DNA of 64,000 nucleotides from contig NZ_QDKG01000005.1 in the NCBI RefSeq assembly GCF_003076635.1, forward strand, positions 62,001 through 126,000, given 5' to 3'. Origin of the DNA: Sphingobacterium corticibacter. Its GTDB lineage: Bacteria; Bacteroidota; Bacteroidia; Sphingobacteriales; Sphingobacteriaceae. The notes under the pieces were generated by a model. It saw only the letters and a program-made list of their open reading frames with translations, was not told the origin of the DNA and did not search any database. The position numbers and the translations under genes were made by a program. Positions 59,625 through 64,000 of the stretch are shown piece by piece (the first letter of the stretch is position 1; every line of letters starts with the position of its first letter).

Positions 59625-61890
59625 AATTCATATTGTTTTCTTTGTCCAAATGTTTCCGTAAATATTCAGCCGTTACTGAAATATTATCTTCCAATAAGTC
59701 ATAAACTGTGCCGGCAAACAATACGTTTCCGCCGTATTTACCTGCACCAAGACCAATATCTATTACCCAATCCGCCTGTGCAATCACATCAAGATTATGT
59801 TCTATGACAATTAAAGTATTATTATTTTCAACTAAACTATTCATAAAATCCAATAGCTTTTCAGTATCGCTTGGATGCAACCCCGTGCTTGGTTCGTCAA
59901 GGACAATTGTTTTATTGGAATTCTTCAATTCTTTTGTCAATTTAAGGCGTTGTCTTTCCCCTCCCGAAAAGCTGTCTAACCGCTGTCCTAAGGTAAGATA
60001 GCCTAAACCCAATTTGAGCAACATATCAAAAGGCTTGTTATATAAGTTATCGGGAAAAAAATCAATAGCTTCTTGAACGGTCATATCCATTACCTCTACA
60101 ATATTTTTGCAGTTATAATGATACTTTAAGACCTTTGGCTGAAACCCACTGCCTCCGCAAACCTCGCAGGGTTGCTCAATATCATCCATAAATGCCAAAT
60201 CAATTTTTTCAACGCCAGTTCCTTTACAGTTTTCACAAGCACCCTCACTATTTCTACTAAAAAGCTTATCGGATACGTTGTTTGCCATCGAAAACCGTTT
60301 TCTTATATCATCCGATAAGTTTAGATAGGTTAGCAGATTGGAGCGTATGCTCATAGCAGATAAAGACTGGTCAATAATCGTTATTTCCTTATAGAAATTA
60401 GGCAGCACCTTGTTAATCAATGTACTCTTGCCCGAACCAGCAACCCCTGTTACTACGGTCATAGCGTTTTTGGGAATTTTTACATTAACATTTTTAAGAT
60501 TATACAGATTAGCGTTTTCGATTTCTAAATATCCTTTTACGCTTCTTGGTGCTTTGTTTATAGTAGGTGTTTTTGCGAAGTACAAACCTGTTTTCCCTTT
60601 TGATTTTTTTAATCCATCAAACGTACCTTGATAGACAATTTCTCCACCTTTCTTTCCCGATTGTGGCCCCATATCAATAACCCAATCGGCAATTTTAATC
60701 AAATCGGGGTCGTGTTCAACAATTAATACAGTATTTCCTTTATCCCTTATTTGTTGGATGATTGAAGAAATATTTTGTAAATCCTTTGGATGAAGTCCGA
60801 TGCTCGGCTCATCAAAAATATAGAGCAAATCTGTCAGGTTGTTCCCGAGGTTTCTTACCATTTTTATTCTTTGACTTTCTCCACCCGACAGGGTATCAGT
60901 TCTTCTGTCCAACGTCAGATATTGTAACCCTATGTTTACGATGTTTTGAAGTTTTTTTTTGAGTTCAGCAAGGATTACATCATAAGTTTTGGATTGTAGA
61001 GAACTAACAAAGTCTAAAAGTTCTTCTATTGAAAGTGCTGTGCAATCCGCAATACTTTTACCGTTTATTTTGCAGGACAAAATCTTTTCATTCAATCTTT
61101 TTCCCTTACATACCGGACAGGACTTTGTTGCGATAATATTTTTTAAAGCCTCTTTACGGATCGTGTTCTCTTTTGATTGTTTCTTTAGAAATGCTTTCTC
61201 TATTCGAGGGATTATACCCTCATATTTTACCGTCTTTCCCCAGTGTTTATCGGGGTTCTTCGGTTTATGTTCTGGAGCATTCAAAAGCAAATCCCATTCA
61301 TCGGCGGTATAATCTCCTAACTTTTTATCATTGTCAAAGTAGCCGGACATCGTATATCTCAATAAACGGTAACCACCGGATTGGAAAGTCGGAAACATAA
61401 TTGCCCCCTCATTCAAAGAGCGCTGTTTGTCTATAAGATTGTCAACTTTAACCGTCTGTACAAAACCAAGCCCCTCACATTCTTTGCACATTCCCAAAGG
61501 ATTATTGAAAGAAAATGTATTGGAATATCCCACAAATGGCTTACCCATTCGGGAAAAAAGCAGTCTTAAAGAAGCATACACATCGGTTACAGTTCCAACG
61601 GTTGACCTTGCATTTCCTCCCAATCTTTTTTGGTTTATAATAACTGGAACATTCAGATTATCGATTTTATCCACATCCGCCACGCCTATATGTTGCAGAC
61701 GGTTTCTGATAAAACTACTTTGCGTTTCATTGAACTGCCTCTGTGCTTCGGCTCCTATTGTTTCAAAAACTAAAGACGATTTTCCCGAACCGGAAACACC
61801 AGTAAATACAGTAATTTGATTTTTTGGTATCTGTACAGAAATATTCTTTAGATTATTTTGTCTTGCATTCTCTATGATAATACCTGGCAT
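59623..61890 (-). CDS. UvrA-like ABC-F/excinuclease-type ATPase (DrrC/UvrA2-like)
   Basis: The 755-residue protein has two ABC ATPase halves: Walker A GVSGSGKSS (31-39) with signature LSGGESQRIK, and GVAGSGKSTLINK with FSGGERQRLKL. Zinc-binding Cys pairs are present (CKECEGLGF, CPVCKGKRLN, CENCKGTG and CEVCGGSG). It is shorter than canonical UvrA (about 940 residues) and lacks the UvrB-interacting insert, matching UvrA2/DrrC-type proteins tied to resistance against DNA-damaging drugs. A divergent MarR gene shares an operator-like 29-bp palindrome. ABC-F is only a loose label; UvrA-like is the safer name. Confidence 0.9.
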   Translation of the reverse strand: MPGIIIENARQNNLKNISVQIPKNQITVFTGVSGSGKSSLVFETIGAEAQRQFNETQSSFIRNRLQHIGVADVDKIDNLNVPVIINQKRLGGNARSTVGTVTDVYASLRLLFSRMGKPFVGYSNTFSFNNPLGMCKECEGLGFVQTVKVDNLIDKQRSLNEGAIMFPTFQSGGYRLLRYTMSGYFDNDKKLGDYTADEWDLLLNAPEHKPKNPDKHWGKTVKYEGIIPRIEKAFLKKQSKENTIRKEALKNIIATKSCPVCKGKRLNEKILSCKINGKSIADCTALSIEELLDFVSSLQSKTYDVILAELKKKLQNIVNIGLQYLTLDRRTDTLSGGESQRIKMVRNLGNNLTDLLYIFDEPSIGLHPKDLQNISSIIQQIRDKGNTVLIVEHDPDLIKIADWVIDMGPQSGKKGGEIVYQGTFDGLKKSKGKTGLYFAKTPTINKAPRSVKGYLEIENANLYNLKNVNVKIPKNAMTVVTGVAGSGKSTLINKVLPNFYKEITIIDQSLSAMSIRSNLLTYLNLSDDIRKRFSMANNVSDKLFSRNSEGACENCKGTGVEKIDLAFMDDIEQPCEVCGGSGFQPKVLKYHYNCKNIVEVMDMTVQEAIDFFPDNLYNKPFDMLLKLGLGYLTLGQRLDSFSGGERQRLKLTKELKNSNKTIVLDEPSTGLHPSDTEKLLDFMNSLVENNNTLIVIEHNLDVIAQADWVIDIGLGAGKYGGNVLFAGTVYDLLEDNISVTAEYLRKHLDKENNMN

Positions 61891-61895
61891 ATTTA

Positions 61896-61933
61896 TTAAC
61901 TTTGGTAATATTTAACAAAGTTAACTAATTTTG
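61896..61933. promoter_or_regulatory. MarR operator and promoter between uvrA-like and marR genes
   Basis: TTAACTTTG (61896-61904) and CAAAGTTAA (61916-61924) are perfect 9-bp inverted arms with an 11-base spacer. A -7-type TAATTTTG at 61926-61933 follows, with TTTG at 61901-61904 upstream (21-base spacer). The marR ATG is only 5 bases after the -7 box, so its message may be leaderless or the promoter a different one. Confidence 0.65.
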
Positions 61934-61937
61934 AGGT

Positions 61938-62369
61938 ATGAACAAAAGCGAACAAAAATTCTATGATATATTTACGGAGTTGCAGTGCTTTATATTGGCG
62001 AATATGAGCAAGGGAGAGGTTAACGGGGTCACCGCTACCCACTACAATATTATTGAGTACATTTATCGACACGATAAATGTACCGGAAAACAGGTAGCAA
62101 AGGCTTTTAACATCAGTCCACCTGCAATTTCAAGACAACTTAAATTCTTGATTGAAAATAATCTCATTGCACAGGAGCAGTCTTCATTAGACCGTAGAGT
62201 TTTCAATTTAAGCACAACGGATAATGGAAAATTCATTGTTGATAGTTCCGAAAATTTTAGAGAACGGGTTGCAAAAAAAGTCTCAAAATCCCTAACAAAG
62301 AATGAACTGGAAAGCCTAACGTCTCTTTTGAGCAAAGTAATGACCGAGATAGTAGAAAATCAAACTTAA
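61938..62369 (+). CDS. MarR-family repressor
   Basis: The 143-residue protein has a winged helix with YNIIEYIYRHDKCTGKQVAK, recognition helix FNISPPAISRQLKFLIENNL, wing SLDRRVFNLSTTDNGKFIVD and helical dimerisation ends. It is divergent from the uvrA-like gene and should bind the palindrome between them, repressing both until a drug ligand binds. Confidence 0.9.
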   Translation: MNKSEQKFYDIFTELQCFILANMSKGEVNGVTATHYNIIEYIYRHDKCTGKQVAKAFNISPPAISRQLKFLIENNLIAQEQSSLDRRVFNLSTTDNGKFIVDSSENFRERVAKKVSKSLTKNELESLTSLLSKVMTEIVENQT

Positions 62370-62579
62370 TAAAAATGCAATGTTGTTTACACTTTTAAAG
62401 TAATACCGTAACGTAGATAATTAAAAATGAGGATGGATGAAAAGTTATGTTAAATATGTTAACCAAAGTGGAAGGCTACTCCGAAAAAAGAGTTGCTGTC
62501 ATTTTTCGATGAATAAAAATAATGAAATTATACCCAAAAACATGAGATAGAAAGACAATCCTTTATGAATTTTCTCACT

Positions 62580-62714
62580 TTACCGGGACTTAGACAATTT
62601 TTTAAACTTAGCCTTTCCATCCGCTAAACAACTGGGATCTGAAATATCTTTTAATTGATTCAATCGCCTCAAATCCTCCAATAAAAGGTTCGAGTTTCGT
62701 ACCAGTAGGTTCAC
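62580..62714 (-). pseudogene. 3'-end remnant of an unidentified gene, copy 2
   Basis: The minus strand reads LVRNSNLLLEDLRRLNQLKD, then ISDPSCLAD and on to FKKLSKSR-stop at 62580. It is related to the remnant at 59433-59582 in the NSN-x2-LEDLRRLNQLK core and in the DNA before it. The two flank the uvrA-like/marR pair as diverged direct repeats. Confidence 0.5.
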
Positions 62715-63363
62715 GAAAACCTCACAGAAATGTGAGGTTTTTGTCGTTTATAGCTGGGATGAGAACCTAGGGTTCGATTCAAAGAAGGCTCAAGGTAAGC
62801 GGCGGGAATTGTGCGGCTGAGCCACTCCCAGCGGGATCACAAAGAAAGCAACTCCAAAAGAGTTGCTTTCTTTGTTTCCGCCCGATTCGAACAGAAGCGT
62901 CGGGATGGGTTCGAACATATTCTTTGCGGACTCGAGCTTGGGGCATAGCAACGCAAAATATCCCAGCGGGATCACGAAAACCTCACAGAAATGTGAGGTT
63001 TTTGTCGTTTATAGCTGGGATGAGAACCTAGGGTTCGATTCAAAGAAGGCTCAAGGTAAGCGGCGGGAATTGTGCGGCTGAGCCACTCCCAGCGGGATCA
63101 CAAAGAAAGCAACTCCAAAAGAGTTGCTTTCTTTGTTTCCGCCCGATTCGAACAGAAGCGTCGGGATGGGTTCGAACATATTCTTTGCGGACTCGAGCTT
63201 GGGGCATAGCAACGCAAAATATCCCAGCGGGATCACGAAAACCTCACAGAAATGTGAGGTTTTTGTCGTTTATAGCTGGGATGAGAACCCAGGGTTCGAT
63301 TCATAGAAGGCTCAGGGTTAGCGTGCGGGAATTATGCAGCTGAGCCACTCCCAGCGGGATCAC
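62712..63363. repeat. 261-bp tandem repeat, 2.5 copies, rich in terminator hairpins
   Basis: Copies 1 (62712-62972) and 2 (62973-63233) appear identical; copy 3 (63234-63363) is partial and diverged. Each full unit holds two strong hairpins: AAAACCTCACA-GAAA-TGTGAGGTTTT and AAAGAAAGCAACTC-CAAAA-GAGTTGCTTTCTTT. Each also has two copies of CCAGCGGGATCAC. Short frames within it are mirror copies of the repeat and are not convincing genes. Confidence 0.9.
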
Positions 63364-63409
63364 GAAAACCTCAACGAAAGTTAGGGCTTTATTTGTTTTA
63401 CGTTCCGTA

Positions 63410-63955
63410 CTAACCGGAGCTCGTCTGTTTATACATTTCCCATTGTTCTTTTAATTGCCTTTCTAATGTGTCTACATAAGAATTTAAGGCTACCATTGGA
63501 ATTATAATTGGCGAACCTAATCTCTTATTCTGGCGTTTCAGAAGTAGCTTTTTTATATAATTATCTTCGCGATCAATGATGAGATCAGCATTAATTAAAC
63601 TAATCTTAATCATAGCAACAGCCTCAACTTGAATCTGACAAATATCTGCCACATTACTCCAAGGGATTGACCCTACGCTTAGTGAATTAGAATTATCGAT
63701 GAGTTCTGTTTGAGTAATTATCAATCCCACTCTCTTAATATACATTTTAAGAGAAAATAGAAATATAAAGCCAAAATATAGCAATGAAATGGCACCTATT
63801 CCTCGAATAATGGTTTCATTACGATGTAAACCAGAGGTCATTAATTCTGGGTGAAGAAATAGGCGTCCTCCAATAGTTACAAAAACCAATTGACCAGCTG
63901 CCAAAAAAAATTTCCGCTTAGCATTAAAGTAAATTGTAATATCCATACTAATCAT
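63410..63955 (-). CDS. STM3941-like membrane protein
   Basis: The 181-residue protein has two N-terminal membrane segments (about residues 15-33 and 52-72) and a C-terminal soluble PH-like domain with ELIDNSNSLSVGSIPWSNVA and the closing TLERQLKEQWEMYKQT. It resembles the STM3941 family. Start is either ATG at 63955 or the one at 63946 (MDITIYFNAKRKFF). Function unknown. It lies beyond the tandem repeats and may be a host chromosomal gene. Confidence 0.65.
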   Translation of the reverse strand: MISMDITIYFNAKRKFFLAAGQLVFVTIGGRLFLHPELMTSGLHRNETIIRGIGAISLLYFGFIFLFSLKMYIKRVGLIITQTELIDNSNSLSVGSIPWSNVADICQIQVEAVAMIKISLINADLIIDREDNYIKKLLLKRQNKRLGSPIIIPMVALNSYVDTLERQLKEQWEMYKQTSSG

Positions 63956-64000
63956 CTATATAAAATATTTGCCTTTAGGCCAATTGATTAAGATAATGAG

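Noticed and set aside
62790..63236. Two identical 61-codon frames on the minus strand in the tandem repeat
   Set aside because: They are just the repeat read twice, cross terminator hairpins, and have no partner features.
1..64000. CRISPR array or complete insertion sequence
   Set aside because: No evenly spaced short repeats with unique spacers and no transposase gene with terminal inverted repeats were found; the 261-bp repeat has no spacers.

Overview
The window comes from a member of the Bacteroidota, most likely a Sphingobacterium/Pedobacter-type organism. The support is a complete CTnDOT-like transfer gene set, two intact RteC-family regulators, TonB-receptor and outer-membrane protein styles typical of the phylum, and promoters of the TTTG-N19-TAnnTTTG type (clearest at 35659-35689). 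About the first 54 kb is an integrative conjugative element (ICE, conjugative transposon). Its left end lies beyond base 1, and its right end cannot be fixed from sequence alone.

Layout. 1-2542: a serine recombinase cut by the window edge, a 53-residue protein and the antirestriction gene ardA. 2798-6523: cargo made of two GNAT acetyltransferases and an arsenic operon (arsR, DUF6428, arsC-like phosphatase, ACR3 pump) with two matching ArsR operators. 6547-17332 (minus strand): an output-less response regulator, a small membrane protein and the transfer operon in the order traE-F-G-I-J-K-x-L-M-N-O-Q. traG is interrupted exactly in its Walker A motif by a 50-nt perfect hairpin. 17523-21482: a Gabija defence pair (gajA, gajB) placed between traE and traD. 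21528-23651: traD, two DUF3408 genes and the ParA-like traA. 23652-24382: a gene-free, repeat-rich stretch, the probable oriT region. 24383-28287: mobA, relaxase mobB and coupling protein mobC.

Downstream of mobC, cargo A (28415-31715) holds an HMA-like small protein, an outer-membrane protein and a LytS/LytTR two-component pair. It ends in a broken rteC fused to a second, diverged copy of the mobC 3' end (31850-32375), a scar suggesting that two related elements were once in tandem. Cargo B (32515-47245) holds a TonB receptor, a Crp-like regulator, a GbsR/MarR-regulated efflux operon (TolC-HlyD-RND-MFS-FAD oxidoreductase), a methyltransferase, a short-chain dehydrogenase and an AraC regulator. 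The ICE backbone then resumes with rteC, topB, a DUF3945 gene, an excisionase-like HTH gene, a VOC protein and a second RteC gene.

54184-59374 is an AT-rich two-gene locus: a GHKL ATPase with a C-terminal PD-(D/E)XK-like nuclease, and a caspase-NACHT protein with a pentapeptide-like tail. This is a strong candidate abortive-infection system. 59433-63363 holds a UvrA-like ABC ATPase and a divergent MarR regulator between two diverged copies of a gene 3' end, followed by 2.5 copies of a 261-bp tandem repeat rich in terminator hairpins. The last gene encodes an STM3941-like membrane protein.

Taken together, the element carries transfer, entry protection (ArdA), phage defence (Gabija, possibly the caspase-NACHT locus) and metal/drug resistance. 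The two observations I consider most unusual are the 50-nt hairpin in traG, whose geometry matches a translational-bypass gap, and the nuclease-ATPase/caspase-NACHT pair.
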